Positions 39,306-49,900 of a DNA stretch of 64,000 nt are shown in pieces. Under the pieces are notes generated by a model. The model searched no databases. It worked only from the letters and a program-made list of their open reading frames with translations, and was not told the origin of the DNA. This DNA is from RUG334 sp045599645 (GTDB taxonomy: Bacteria; Muiribacteriota; Ozemobacteria; Ozemobacterales; Ozemobacteraceae): positions 34,348-98,347 of the forward strand of contig JAZRWI010000115.1 of assembly GCA_045599645.1 (NCBI GenBank), given 5' to 3'. Position numbers and translations under genes: made by a program. Every line of letters starts with the position of its first letter. The first letter of the stretch is position 1.

Positions 39306-40466
39306 ATGAAACCTTTATCAAACAGAACAAACACATTTACAGATTCAGTTATCAGAAGAATGACACGTGTATCATTGCAATATGATGCAGTAAACCTTTC
39401 TCAGGGCTTCCCGGATTTTAATCCACCAAGAGAATTAACAGACAGATTAGCCGAAGTAGCAGGCAAAGGTCCCCATCAGTATGCAATAACATGGGGTGCC
39501 CAAAATTTCAGAGAAGAACTGGCCAAAAAGCAGGAGCATTTTTCTGGCTTAAAATACGATCCCAATAGCGAAATCTGCATTACCTGCGGAAGTACTGAAG
39601 CAATGATGGCAACAATGATGACCATTGTTAATCCTGGTGATAAAGTTGCAGTATTTTCTCCATTTTATGAAAACTATGGTGCAGATGCCATCCTTTCTGG
39701 CGCAGAACCAGTTTACATTCCCTTAGTTCCGCCTGATTTCCATTTTGATGCCAACCTGATTGAAGATGCATTCAAAAAAGGCTGCAAAGCTCTAATCCTC
39801 TGCAACCCATCAAATCCATGCGGTAAAGTCTTTACAAGGAAAGAACTCCAGACAATAGCCGACTTAGCAATCAAATATGATGCTTATATAGTTACAGATG
39901 AAGTTTACGAACATATCATATATGCTCCTCACAAGCATGTTTACATGGCTTCACTGCCTGGCATGAAGGAACGCACAATAGTTTGTAACTCACTTTCCAA
40001 GACCTATTCAATTACAGGATGGAGATTAGGTTATATACTAGCTTCAGCAGAAATTATCGAAAGAGTTAGAAAAGTTCATGACTTTTTAACAGTTGGTGCA
40101 GCAGCCCCTCTCATGGAAGCAGCCATTGCTGGTCTTCAGATGCCAGATTCATATTATCAGAAGCTTGGTGAAGACTACGCAAACAAGAAAAAAGTCTTTG
40201 TTGGCGGCCTCAAAAATCTTGGCCTAACCTATACCGATCCCCAGGGTGCCTACTATGTAATGGTAGACATCAGTCGCTGGCTCAAAAAGGGTGAATCAGA
40301 CTACGATTTCTGTATTCGCCTGGCCAAAGATGTAGGAGTTGGTGCTGTTCCAGGTTCCAGCTTCTTCAGAGAAGATGTAAATAACCTCATCAGGTTCCAT
40401 TTCGCCAAGAAAGAAGAAACCTTACAAAAAGCAGTTGACAGATTGTCAAAACTAACCAAAATGTAA
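39306..40466 (+). CDS. PLP-dependent aminotransferase, class I/II
   Basis: The 386-residue enzyme has the fold-type I signature: LSQGFPDFNPP at the N-terminus, CNPSNPCGKVFT near 166-177, TDEVYEHIIY near 197-206 and SLSKTYSITGWRLGY near 229-243 with the Schiff-base Lys in SLSKT. It resembles methionine/aromatic or kynurenine-type aminotransferases (YbdL-like). The exact amino acid cannot be told. It is the first chromosomal gene beyond the attachment site, followed closely by a DUF2971 gene. Confidence 0.88.
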   Translation: MKPLSNRTNTFTDSVIRRMTRVSLQYDAVNLSQGFPDFNPPRELTDRLAEVAGKGPHQYAITWGAQNFREELAKKQEHFSGLKYDPNSEICITCGSTEAMMATMMTIVNPGDKVAVFSPFYENYGADAILSGAEPVYIPLVPPDFHFDANLIEDAFKKGCKALILCNPSNPCGKVFTRKELQTIADLAIKYDAYIVTDEVYEHIIYAPHKHVYMASLPGMKERTIVCNSLSKTYSITGWRLGYILASAEIIERVRKVHDFLTVGAAAPLMEAAIAGLQMPDSYYQKLGEDYANKKKVFVGGLKNLGLTYTDPQGAYYVMVDISRWLKKGESDYDFCIRLAKDVGVGAVPGSSFFREDVNNLIRFHFAKKEETLQKAVDRLSKLTKM

Positions 40467-40478
40467 GAGATTGCCATT

Positions 40479-41333
40479 ATGTTAGAAAACTTTGAAAAAT
40501 ATTTATATAAAAAGGTTTTCCCGTCTAAGCCACCGGAAATCATTTATCATTACACCACTCAGAAAGGCATATTGGGTATAATTCCTACACGTTCTATGTG
40601 GGCAACCCAGGCTCATTTTCTTAATGATAAGAACGAAGTTTTTCTAACCTTCAAGCTCTTGGAGAGTGAACTCAGCAGACTTGTCGGCGAGTCACAGAGT
40701 CCTCATCATCGCAGTCTTTTAAATGAAATCAGACACAACCTGGAAAATCTGAGCCAGAGTCATATTTTCACTATTTCCTTCTGTAAAGAAGGAGACCTGT
40801 TGAGCCAATGGCGTGGTTACGCAGCTCAAGGCAAAGGTTATGCTCTTGGTTTTGATTTAAGATCACTGTCCAATATTGCCAAAAAACAAAACTTTGTAGC
40901 ATGGCCATGCGTCTATAATCCTAATCTTCAATTAGAACTGGTAAATTATCTTATTGATTGCTGGATAACCAAGTTTAGTGGACCAATGATAGATCACAGC
41001 AGAATGCTTGATGAAATTAACTCTAGCATTTGTAAGCTTGCACCAGTAATAAAAGACGAAAGCTTTATTGAAGAGCAGGAATGGCGTTTGATTTCTTCTG
41101 CCAACGGTAATGAAAAGAACATGGCATTCCGCGAAGGCACCTACTCGCTCATACCTTATCTTAATTTCTCTTTAAAACCAGCTAATTCAAAAGATTGCTT
41201 CAAACGCATTGTTGTTGGTCCATCACCGCACACCGACCTGGCCACCAACAGTCTGCAAATGTTCTTAGCACATAACAACCTCGAAAACGTAGAAGTTGCA
41301 TCTTCACGAATACCATACAGAAACTGGAAATAA
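40479..41333 (+). CDS. DUF2971 protein
   Basis: The 284-residue protein opens with IIYHYTTQKGILGIIPTRSMWATQAHFLND (near 22-51, in parts) and contains FTISFCKEGDLLSQWRGYA near 97-115. This is the DUF2971 pattern: YHYT, W.T....NDK, then FS..D.LSQWR.Y. Function is unknown; ADP-ribosyl-type folds have been suggested for relatives, so activity should not be assumed. It follows the aminotransferase after 12 bp and precedes the radical SAM gene by 2 bp. Confidence 0.75.
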   Translation: MLENFEKYLYKKVFPSKPPEIIYHYTTQKGILGIIPTRSMWATQAHFLNDKNEVFLTFKLLESELSRLVGESQSPHHRSLLNEIRHNLENLSQSHIFTISFCKEGDLLSQWRGYAAQGKGYALGFDLRSLSNIAKKQNFVAWPCVYNPNLQLELVNYLIDCWITKFSGPMIDHSRMLDEINSSICKLAPVIKDESFIEEQEWRLISSANGNEKNMAFREGTYSLIPYLNFSLKPANSKDCFKRIVVGPSPHTDLATNSLQMFLAHNNLENVEVASSRIPYRNWK

Positions 41334-41335
41334 TT

Positions 41336-42613
41336 ATGACTACCGATAAACCCAATCTTATAATAAGAATTCAGAATTACAACCGAGTTAGCCTAGGAGC
41401 TATTCTTGGCGCCTGTTCACAGGATTTGTTGGATAAATTCAATCTTATTAAATGGGTTAGTGAAGAACCAGTTCCTGAAGAAGACCTTGAGCATCCCAAG
41501 ACCCTGCTTGTTTATTCATTTATGTTGCCCCATATGCTGGAGGTAAGCAGAGAAATTAAAAGCATTAAGACAAAATTTGCCCATATAACCTCTGTTTGTG
41601 GTGGCGCACAGCCTACCTCAGCCCCACAGCCATGTCTAGAACTCGGTTTTGATCATGTATTAGTCGGTGAAGGAGAAGAAGCTTTCCCGGAATTTCTCGA
41701 AAACTGGCTTACTGATAATATTACCCCGGGAATACATCATGCTTTAAAAGCTCATGTAAACCTGGACTTATATCCTGGCTTTTCAGATATCACAGAATAT
41801 CTGCCACCAATAGAAATAAGCCGCGGTTGCAAATATGGATGTATGTTCTGTGGAGTTCCAAGATTGAATAATGGAACCCTCAGACATCGTTCATTAGATT
41901 GTATTAGAAATATTGTTAAAGAATATTTCAAACGTAAACCCACTAGAAAAAGAATCAAATTCTTAGCTCCAAATGCATTTGCATATGGGTCTGATGGTAG
42001 AAGTCCCAATCTTGAAGCATTGAAAGCCTTGCTCGAAATGCTTACAGACGCAGGCGTCCCTGAAATCAACATGGGTAGCTTCCCATCTGAAGTAAGACCA
42101 GATTTCGTTACAAGAGAAGTTATGGAGCTTGTTACTCCTTACCTTAAAAACCCGACAATAGTAATGGGAGTTCAAACCGGTTCAGATGCAATGCTCAAAA
42201 AGATGAACAGGGGGCATACAAGAGACCAGGCAATTAATGCTATTTCCCTTCTTAGGGAATATGGCTTCATGCCGCATGTTGACTTCATTGTAGGAAATCC
42301 AGATGAAACAGAAGAAGAACAGTTTGCACTTGTCGATTTCATGGAAGAAATGATTGATAAATATGCAATCAAAGTTCACATGCATACCTTCACCCCACTT
42401 CCATCAACTCCATGGGAGCATAAGCAACAGTCCCCAATAAATGAAACAGTAAAACAGAGACTACGTGCTCTTGAAAAAACTGGTCATCTTGATGGTTGGT
42501 GGGAAAACCATATTGGTTATTTCAGAACTAATCAGAGTCTAGAAGAAGATGAAAAAACAAAAGCCGAAAGAGAAAAGAAAATTTCATTTTTCACAAAAAT
42601 TTCAAAAAAATAG
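41336..42613 (+). CDS. B12-binding/radical SAM protein
   Basis: The 425-residue protein has an N-terminal cobalamin-binding-like domain (to about 130, with GEGEEAFPEF near 106-115) and a radical SAM core with ISRGCKYGCMFCGVPR (CxxxCxxC near 160-175) and GVQTGSDAMLKKMNRGHT near 278-295. HVDFIVGNPDET follows. This resembles TIGR04013-type proteins of unknown substrate. It would use a 4Fe-4S cluster and SAM to generate radicals. It is the last gene before the tRNA-Gln promoter. Confidence 0.8.
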   Translation: MTTDKPNLIIRIQNYNRVSLGAILGACSQDLLDKFNLIKWVSEEPVPEEDLEHPKTLLVYSFMLPHMLEVSREIKSIKTKFAHITSVCGGAQPTSAPQPCLELGFDHVLVGEGEEAFPEFLENWLTDNITPGIHHALKAHVNLDLYPGFSDITEYLPPIEISRGCKYGCMFCGVPRLNNGTLRHRSLDCIRNIVKEYFKRKPTRKRIKFLAPNAFAYGSDGRSPNLEALKALLEMLTDAGVPEINMGSFPSEVRPDFVTREVMELVTPYLKNPTIVMGVQTGSDAMLKKMNRGHTRDQAINAISLLREYGFMPHVDFIVGNPDETEEEQFALVDFMEEMIDKYAIKVHMHTFTPLPSTPWEHKQQSPINETVKQRLRALEKTGHLDGWWENHIGYFRTNQSLEEDEKTKAEREKKISFFTKISKK

Positions 42614-42642
42614 TTGACATTAAAAATCTATAGTGATAGTAT
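42614..42642 (+). promoter_or_regulatory. Promoter of tRNA-Gln
   Basis: TTGACA (42614-42619) and TAGTAT (42637-42642) are 17 bp apart, about 38 bp before the tRNA. The -35 begins at the stop codon of the upstream gene. Confidence 0.75.
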
Positions 42643-42679
42643 ATGCAACATAAGCCAAGGGGTTAACCCGGAGCGACGA

Positions 42680-42750
42680 TGGGGTATCGTCTAATGGCAG
42701 GACAGCAGTCTCTGGAACTGCTTATTGGGGTTCGAATCCCTGTACCCCAG
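42680..42750 (+). tRNA. tRNA-Gln (CTG)
   Basis: Acceptor TGGGGTA pairs with TACCCCA, discriminator G. The anticodon arm GCAGT-CTCTGGA-ACTGC gives anticodon CTG. T-arm GGGTTCGAATCCC-like region is present. The CCA end is not encoded (CCC). A terminator follows. Confidence 0.93.
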
Positions 42751-42756
42751 CCCAAA

Positions 42757-42787
42757 AGAACCTAGTTTATACTAGGTTCTTTTTTTA
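42757..42787 (+). terminator. Terminator of tRNA-Gln
   Basis: AGAACCTAGT and ACTAGGTTCT form a 10-bp stem with a TTAT loop, followed by TTTTTT. Confidence 0.88.
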
Positions 42788-42810
42788 TACAAAGCAAAAA
42801 GGAACTTACA

Positions 42811-43911
42811 ATGTTTATTGACTTATTACTTTGTGTTGTTGGACTTGCACTGTTGGTATATGCTGCAGATAAATTAGTTGAAGGCGCTTCCAACCTTGCC
42901 CTCAATTTTGGTGTAAGCAAAATGGTTATTGGCTTAACCATAGTAGCTGCAGGAACTTCACTTCCAGAATTCGTAGTTAGCCTGAACTCTTCAATTAAGG
43001 GTAACCCTGCACTCTCACTTGGTAATGTAGTTGGTTCAAACATAATGAACATAGCCTTGATTCTTGGCGTTACAGCTCTCATTCTACCTATTAACTGCAC
43101 TAAGGCTATGGTAAAAAGAGAAGTTCCCATAATGATTGCCGTAACTGGTCTGCTTTGGATTTTTGCTCAAACCGACAAGGTAATTACTCCATCTGAAGGC
43201 TTGATTCTTTTCATAATTTTTATAGCCTACAATATAATGAGCTATATCATCGGCAAACGTGAAGGCAAGATAGCCGAAGAACTATCCGAAGAAGCCGATA
43301 AAATAGTTAAAGAACAAAATGAAGAAGAAAAGCCACCAACAATGACATTTAATATTTTCTGTATTATCGGTGGTCTGGTTGGAATGGTTGCAGGTTCCGA
43401 ATGTCTCGTCAGAGGTGCTGTCAGTATAGCAACAGCCCTCGGAGTCAGCGATGAAATAATCGGACTTACTCTGGTAGCAATAGGCACTTCCCTTCCAGAA
43501 TTAGCAACATCAGTTGTTGCAGCCAGGAAAGGACAGTCAGATCTTTCCGTTGGCAATGTAGTTGGTTCAAACATTTTCAACGCTACAGCTATTGTAGGAA
43601 CAGCCGCCGCAGTACCATTTTTTATGAGCAATGCAACAGCATCGAGCTACTTGCAGGTTTCTCCAGATATGCTTTCACTGCATATCCCAATAATGATGGT
43701 TACAGCTTTGGTATTATTGCCTATCATGTTTACTGATATGAAGATAACAAGAAAAGAAGGTGTATTCTTTCTTGTTGTCTACATAGCATACACTATCATG
43801 CTGATTCAAACTGCTACTGCCGAAAAGCAACCAAAGGAACAACCCAAGGCCAATACGGTAACAGAACAAACAGTTACCCCAACTGTTCCAGTTGCTCTGC
43901 CAGAAAAGTAA
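42811..43911 (+). CDS. Calcium/sodium antiporter (YrbG-type CaCA)
   Basis: The 366-residue membrane protein has two inverted repeats with the CaCA signature: GTSLPEFVVSLNSSIKGNP ... GNVVGSNIMNIALI near 50-85, and GTSLPELATSVVAARKGQS ... GNVVGSNIFNATAIVG near 225-265. About ten membrane helices are present, with an acidic loop between halves. It exchanges Ca2+ for Na+ (or H+). A short proline/glutamine-rich C-terminal tail is unusual. Single gene, preceded by the tRNA terminator. Confidence 0.92.
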   Translation: MFIDLLLCVVGLALLVYAADKLVEGASNLALNFGVSKMVIGLTIVAAGTSLPEFVVSLNSSIKGNPALSLGNVVGSNIMNIALILGVTALILPINCTKAMVKREVPIMIAVTGLLWIFAQTDKVITPSEGLILFIIFIAYNIMSYIIGKREGKIAEELSEEADKIVKEQNEEEKPPTMTFNIFCIIGGLVGMVAGSECLVRGAVSIATALGVSDEIIGLTLVAIGTSLPELATSVVAARKGQSDLSVGNVVGSNIFNATAIVGTAAAVPFFMSNATASSYLQVSPDMLSLHIPIMMVTALVLLPIMFTDMKITRKEGVFFLVVYIAYTIMLIQTATAEKQPKEQPKANTVTEQTVTPTVPVALPEK

Positions 43912-44007
43912 CACCTTAACAACAAAAAAATTAATATTACTTGAAGATAAAACAAAATTCGTTTAGCATATATCTAAATGAAATATGTAGGGGGATAGAG
44001 ATTATCA

Positions 44008-44982
44008 ATGAGTACCGCAATAATAATATTAGCAGTATTTCTTGTAATAGTATTTTTCAATTGTTTGAAAATGATACCATGGGGCATTTACATGCAGTGT
44101 ATGTCTGCTGGTGCTCCAGTTAAAGCTACCCAGCTTTTTGCTATGAAGCTTAGAAAAGTAGACATTGACACAATTGTAGAAACTTATATTAAAGCCAAAA
44201 AAGCAAATCTTCCCGGCATAGAACTATCCCGCCTAGAAGTTCACTATCTTTCTAATGGTAACATCGGAAACGTCGTTCAGGCATTAATCAGTGCAAGAAG
44301 TTCCGGTATCGACCTCAGCTTTGAACAGGCTGCTGCAATTGACCTGGCAGGCAGAGATGTAAATGCTGCAGTAAAAATGTGTGTTCAGCCAAGAGTTTTA
44401 AAGGCTCCTGAAATTCAGGGTGTTGCCAAAGATGGCGTCGAACTCAAAGTTAAAGTTAATATTACCGTAAAAGCAAATCTTAGAACCATGATTGGCGGCG
44501 CAGGTGAAGATACAATTCTGGCACGCGTATGCGAAGGTATAGTTTCAGCAATTGGTTCTTCTGAAAAGCATTCAACCGTATTAACCAGCCCTGATATTTT
44601 AACAAAGCATGTTATGAGTTGTGGTCTTGACGCAGGCACAGCGTTCCAGATTGTTTCACTCGACATAGCCGACATCGACGTTGGTAGAAACATTGGTGCT
44701 GCCCTTAAGAACGATCAGGCAATCGCAGACAAAAAGGTTGCCGAAGCTAGGGCTGAAGGCAGAAGAGCAACAGCAGAAGCTTTGACTCAAGAAAATAAAG
44801 CTGCAGAACAGGAAGCCAAGGCCAAATTGGTTGAATCAGAAATGAAAGTTCCACTGGCACTTGCTGAAACCTTCAGAAAAGGCAAGCTCATAGTAAAAAG
44901 AGCTTCTCGCAAAAAAGCCAATACATCTGAAACAGGCGCAACCCGTCAGGATATGGGTTTAAGCTTTGGTGATGACAACTGA
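44008..44982 (+). CDS. floA: Flotillin-like protein FloA
   Basis: The 324-residue protein has an N-terminal membrane helix (IIILAVFLVIVFF) and a long conserved body with WGIYMQCMSAGAPVKATQLFAMKLR (near 31-55, in parts), VKVNITVKANLRTMIGGAGEDTILARV (in parts) and a C-terminal EARAEGRRATAEALTQE segment. This is the UPF0365/FloA family, which organises membrane microdomains. Followed, in overlapping frame, by a small acidic gene. Confidence 0.93.
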   Translation: MSTAIIILAVFLVIVFFNCLKMIPWGIYMQCMSAGAPVKATQLFAMKLRKVDIDTIVETYIKAKKANLPGIELSRLEVHYLSNGNIGNVVQALISARSSGIDLSFEQAAAIDLAGRDVNAAVKMCVQPRVLKAPEIQGVAKDGVELKVKVNITVKANLRTMIGGAGEDTILARVCEGIVSAIGSSEKHSTVLTSPDILTKHVMSCGLDAGTAFQIVSLDIADIDVGRNIGAALKNDQAIADKKVAEARAEGRRATAEALTQENKAAEQEAKAKLVESEMKVPLALAETFRKGKLIVKRASRKKANTSETGATRQDMGLSFGDDN

Positions 44983-45217
44983 GGTTCCAGAACCAACCCT
45001 TGAGCAGCTTGAAGCAATGAATCGGCAGCACCGAAAAGATTTAAAGCTGCTCAGCCATATGACAGACGCCCAATTCCATGTATTCCGAAAAAATATTTCA
45101 ATAGGTATTTTTGATGACATGGACAAAGCAGAGGCTTATGAACTTCTGATGTCAATGCTAGCTCTTAACCAGCATTTAATTGAAGTAGCAAAAGCGAAGC
45201 AAAGGGATAAGAATTGA
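44972..45217 (+). CDS. Small acidic helical protein, unknown
   Basis: I use ATG 44972, overlapping the end of floA by 11 bp. The 81-residue product is helical and acidic (LEQLEAMNRQHRKDLKLL, DDMDKAEAYELLMSML). No family recognised. Its overlap with floA and with the next secreted protein gene suggests one operon. Confidence 0.55.
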   Translation: MTTEVPEPTLEQLEAMNRQHRKDLKLLSHMTDAQFHVFRKNISIGIFDDMDKAEAYELLMSMLALNQHLIEVAKAKQRDKN

Positions 45218-45225
45218 GATTTTCC

Positions 45226-45774
45226 ATGAATATTAAAAGCTTAAAAGCATTATTCATCTCAGTTTTTATCCTATTATTTTGTTCAGAAGCAGCAAACGCC
45301 AGGCATTATCTTCCCCCAGTTAGAGTAATTGCCCGCGCTGACGTATTAAGATTAAGCTACAGCCGTTATAGCATTGTCGAATTTCTTGACGTTTACAATG
45401 ATGATTTTAACGATCCGTTGGTTATAGAAGCCATTACAGCCGACTCATGGCATATACACAGAAAATTCAAAACCGACGAAGACTGGCTGGAAGACCGTGG
45501 TCCCATTACCATAGCTCCAGGTAAAAGCCTGCGCGTTGCTTTACGTAAAAGAATAGTGGCTGGTGGTAGTCAGAACCACAACTGGTTTTACAAATGGACA
45601 AAATTTAAAATCAAGACCCAGAAATGGGGAGAATTATTCTCTAATTTCGTATCATCACCCTATCAGATCGATGAAATCATTGAGATACTTATCAATGAAG
45701 ATCTTGCAGACCCAACAACTCAACCACAATATCTTAGTCCACAACAGAGGAAAGAAGATAATCACTACAGATAA
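45226..45774 (+). CDS. Secreted protein, unknown
   Basis: The product has a signal peptide (KALFISVFILLFCSEAANA, cleavage before RHYLPP). I start at ATG 45226; a TTG at 45214 just upstream is also possible and better spaced from AAGGGAT. The mature part is beta-rich, around 155-160 residues, with WHIHRKFKTDEDWLEDRGP and TIAPGKSLRVALRK segments. No known domain. Envelope or periplasmic location is expected. Confidence 0.6.
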   Translation: MNIKSLKALFISVFILLFCSEAANARHYLPPVRVIARADVLRLSYSRYSIVEFLDVYNDDFNDPLVIEAITADSWHIHRKFKTDEDWLEDRGPITIAPGKSLRVALRKRIVAGGSQNHNWFYKWTKFKIKTQKWGELFSNFVSSPYQIDEIIEILINEDLADPTTQPQYLSPQQRKEDNHYR

Positions 45775-45881
45775 CCTCATGTTTACGTATTCAAAACTAC
45801 TATTAAAGTAATTTAGAAAAATATTGCATAGTTAAGATTAAAAATATAAAATATTGCCATATTAATTTGGGAGAGCAAATA

Positions 45882-46967
45882 ATGACACTAGCATATAGAG
45901 TTTCTACAAATCGTCCTGATTTTATGAAAGATAGCAACTATTTTCATCCACAGGACTGCAAGTTTGTTGAATCCTCCGAAGATGGTTTTAAGCTTCCTGG
46001 CATTATAGACGCTCATTGTCACGGTGGTTTTGGTTGGGATTTTTCTTTTGGAGATTCAGACAAAATAAACGCAATGCTTGACCAGATGCTTTGTACAGGT
46101 ATGACTGGTGTAATAGCAACTATAATAACAAGCACAGAAGAACAGACTTTAAAAGCCATAAAAGATATTGTTAAGGTTATAAAAACCCGCAAGGCTCTTC
46201 CAATAGTTCACGGCATTTATCTTGAAGGTCCTTTCCTTTCCAAGGAAAAATGCGGTTCTCATCCTGTTGATTGCTTAAGAAATCCATCTATTGAACTATT
46301 AACAAAATATCAGGAAGCAGCAGAAGGCCTGATAAAGGTAGTAACAGTAGCTCCAGAGCTTCCTGGCGCTATTGAATTCATCAAAAAAGCAGTAGCCATG
46401 GATGTAGTTGTGGCCTTAGGGCATTCTGCAGCTGATTTTGCAACAACCGCAGAAGCAGTAGAAGCTGGCGCAACAGTTGTTACTCACCTTTTTAATGCAA
46501 TGCCATCACTTCATCATAGAGAAGCTAACATTCTGACTTATGTTCTTTCTCATCGCGACTTGGCTATAGAATTGATTGCTGATTGCGAGCATGTATGTCC
46601 AGAAATGCTTTCATTCGTCTACAGTTTCTATGAACCATCCCAGATAACACTTATTTCTGATTCAATGGCTACTACTGGCTTAAAAGACGGTGAATATAAT
46701 TTCTACAACACGCAGATTGTAAAGAAAGGTTCAAGATGCCAACTAAAAGCAGGTGGTTTCTTTGGCGGTGCTCTTACACTTCCAGAAAGCATAAAAACCA
46801 TGGCAGAAAAAACACCTATGTCATGGGGACTTATTGGCACTAGTGCATGGAGAAATCCATTGAATCATTACAATCTTGAAGCTCATGAAACAGAAGTTTT
46901 CTTCGATTCCAAAATGAATTGGATTTGTTCTTCACTGGACAAGAACACATGGTTCATTAAAGAATAA
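45882..46967 (+). CDS. nagA: N-acetylglucosamine-6-phosphate deacetylase-like
   Basis: Starting at ATG 45882 (GGGAGAG upstream) the 361-residue enzyme shows the amidohydrolase pattern: GIIDAHCHGGFGWDF near 44-58 (HxH metal site; here HCH), GIYLEGPFLSKEKCGSH near 112-128, ALGHSAADF near 180-188, THLFNAMPSLHHRE near 201-214 and LISDSMATTGL near 260-270. It removes acetyl from GlcNAc-6-P in amino-sugar recycling. Its C-terminus departs from classical NagA, so related substrates are possible. Confidence 0.85.
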   Translation: MTLAYRVSTNRPDFMKDSNYFHPQDCKFVESSEDGFKLPGIIDAHCHGGFGWDFSFGDSDKINAMLDQMLCTGMTGVIATIITSTEEQTLKAIKDIVKVIKTRKALPIVHGIYLEGPFLSKEKCGSHPVDCLRNPSIELLTKYQEAAEGLIKVVTVAPELPGAIEFIKKAVAMDVVVALGHSAADFATTAEAVEAGATVVTHLFNAMPSLHHREANILTYVLSHRDLAIELIADCEHVCPEMLSFVYSFYEPSQITLISDSMATTGLKDGEYNFYNTQIVKKGSRCQLKAGGFFGGALTLPESIKTMAEKTPMSWGLIGTSAWRNPLNHYNLEAHETEVFFDSKMNWICSSLDKNTWFIKE

Positions 46968-46971
46968 CCAA

Positions 46972-49900
46972 TTATTCCTTATCATCCAGAAGCAATCTAA
47001 TAAAAGCTTCTATATCAAGCAAAATCGACTGAAGCTCGTCATCAATTATATTAAGATTGATGACGTTCTTTTCTTTAGGTTCAAAATAAATCTGTCTCAA
47101 TATGCCTTCGCCAGATTTGAACATCATCCCGATATCAGGCAAAATTCCACCGAATTCGAATTTAATATGATTCATAACTCTGGAAATCTTACTAATTCCA
47201 GCTTTTGAAGCAAGAATTCTGATTTTACTGATAGCAAATAAACCGATAGAGGCCTTTGGAATGCGACCGAAACGGTCTTCGCATTCATCCTTTATATCTT
47301 CAAGCAATTCAATATCATTACATCTTGCCAGTCTGGAATACATTTCAATTCTGATTTCCTGGTCAGCAATATATTCATTGGGGAAGAATGCAGTCATTGG
47401 TATTTCAACTGCTGTTTCAATCTTTTCTTCGTATTTTTCGCCATTCTTCAGACGCGCAACAGCTTCTTCCATTAATTCCATATATAATGAAAAACCGATA
47501 CTGGCTATGTGACCGCTCTGAGTTTCCCCAAGGATATTGCCAGCTCCTCGGATCTGCAGATCCTTTAAAGCAATCTTGAAGCCCGACCCCAAAGCAGTGT
47601 GTTCTTCTATTGTTTCTAAGCGTTCTGTTGCTTCCTTAGTAAGACATTTATCCTTGGAATAGAAGAAATAAGCCCAAGCCTGTCTAGTAGAACGTCCTAC
47701 CCTGCCTCTAAGCTGATACATCTGTGACAAGCCATATCTTTCGGCCTCATCAACAATCAAAGTATTAACATTTGGAATATCAAGACCTGATTCAATGATT
47801 GTAGTAGCCAGAAGAATATCATATTCCTTCTGGACAAAGGCTAGCATTGCCTTTTCAACTTCACCCTCATCCATCTGCCCATGGGCAATAACAACTCTGG
47901 CTTCAGGAACCAGTTCTTTTATAAAAGCAGCTTTCTTATCTATAGATTCAACACGATTATAGACATAATAAATCTGGCCGCCACGTTTTAATTCTTCAAT
48001 TAAAGCGCGTTTGACCCATGCTGCATCAAATGGCGCAACATAAGTCTGCACTGGCCTGCGATCCTGAGGTGGAGTATCAATAATGCTTATCTGCCTAATT
48101 CCAGACATTGCCATCTGCATAGTCCTAGGAATCGGAGTAGCTGTTAATGTCAAAACGTCAATTTGAGTTTTAAGCTGTTTAAGCTTTTCTTTATGCTTAA
48201 CTCCAAATCGCTGTTCTTCATCAATGACAAGAAGTCCAAGATCCTTAAATTCAATATCCGAAGATAGAATTCTATGGGTTCCTATCAACACATCAAGAGT
48301 TCCATTTTTGACCTTTTTAAGAGTTTCCCGTTGAATAGCAGGCTTTCTTAATCTGCAAACCAGATCAACAGAAACCGGAAAGCCTTCAAATCTCTTAGCA
48401 AAGGTCTGATAATGCTGAAAAGCCAGAATTGTAGTCGGAGCCAACACAGCAACCTGTTTCCCTGAGCACACAGCCTTAAAAGCAGCTCGCATTGCAACTT
48501 CGGTCTTACCAAAACCAACATCACCGCAGACTAATCTATCCATCGGAATATTACTTTCCATATCAGCCTTAGTATCAATAATGGCCTTCATCTGGTCTGG
48601 AGTTTCAGTAAACAGGAAGCGTTCTTCCATTTCCCTCTGCATATCATCGTCAGGAGAAAAAGCAAAACCAACGTTAGCCATTCGCTTAGCATATAATTCA
48701 AGCAATTCTTTGGCTATTTCTTCTACATTCTTTCTAATCTTGGTTTTCTGAGTTATCCATGTCTTGGTATTTAAACTATGGATTTTTGGAATAAACCCTT
48801 CTGTTCCAACATATTTTGTTACCTTATGAACCTGGTCTGTTGGGACATAAAGTTTATCTGCACCAGCATACTGCAATAACAAATATTCTCTGGTATTACC
48901 AGCAGCAGTAACAGTCTGAATACCTCTGAATTCAGCAATACCATGGTCGGCATGAACAACAATATCCCCTGGAACCATCTGTTCCAGTTGTAAAAGATTC
49001 TGCCTGCCGGAATGCTTTCTTTTTCTTCCTTCAGTATCTCTGCCAGTATAAATATCGCTTTCAGTATAAATGGCTAGCTTTCGCTTATAATCCTTAAAGC
49101 CTTTTGTTGCATATCCTTTAAGAAACAGCACAGAGCCGTATTGCGCTCCAAAGGGTCTTGATGCAGAATGAATCTTTATCTTTCTTTCCCCCAAAAGACC
49201 TTTTAAATTGTCTAATCTGTTTTCACTATCTAAGACAATGACTACTGCCCAATCAGAAGACAATAACTTTCTTAAGTCATCAATCAAGGATTCTCTTGAA
49301 GAATCAGATGGAGGTGGTAAGAATTCAATATCCTTGAAAATATTGTCTTCACGTTCGCCAAAACGACTGAAATTTATTGCATTACGTTCTTCAAGACATT
49401 CTGAAATTCTATTAAAATCATGATAATAATGTCTTGGAGGTCTTAAAGGAGTCAAGTCACCAAGCTGCTTATAAAGTGTTTCAACTTTCTTGGCGAACTC
49501 TTCCATAGCAAGAAGCGTCTGTTCTGTTTCTTCAATAACTATTCTAGATTCTTGCCAAAACTCCCACAGAAAACCATACCCTTTTTCAACAAATGGTTTC
49601 AATTCTTTAAAATCAATGCTGTCGGGGTTCATCATAAAGTGCTCAAGACGTCGTGACAGTAAAGCACCCCGTTTGTTATCCAATTTTAGAATCTCTTCTT
49701 CAATTCTTTGTGCAACAAACTTCAATTCGTCCTGAGTAGCAACATATTCATTCACAGGTATTATTGTAAAGGAATCACATTTCTCAAATGTTCTTTGATT
49801 CTCGGTAGAAAATCTTTTTATGGAATCCAGGTCGTCACCGAAAAAATCTAATCTGACCGGATGCTCACAGTTTGGCGGGAAAATATCTAGCAAGCTTCCT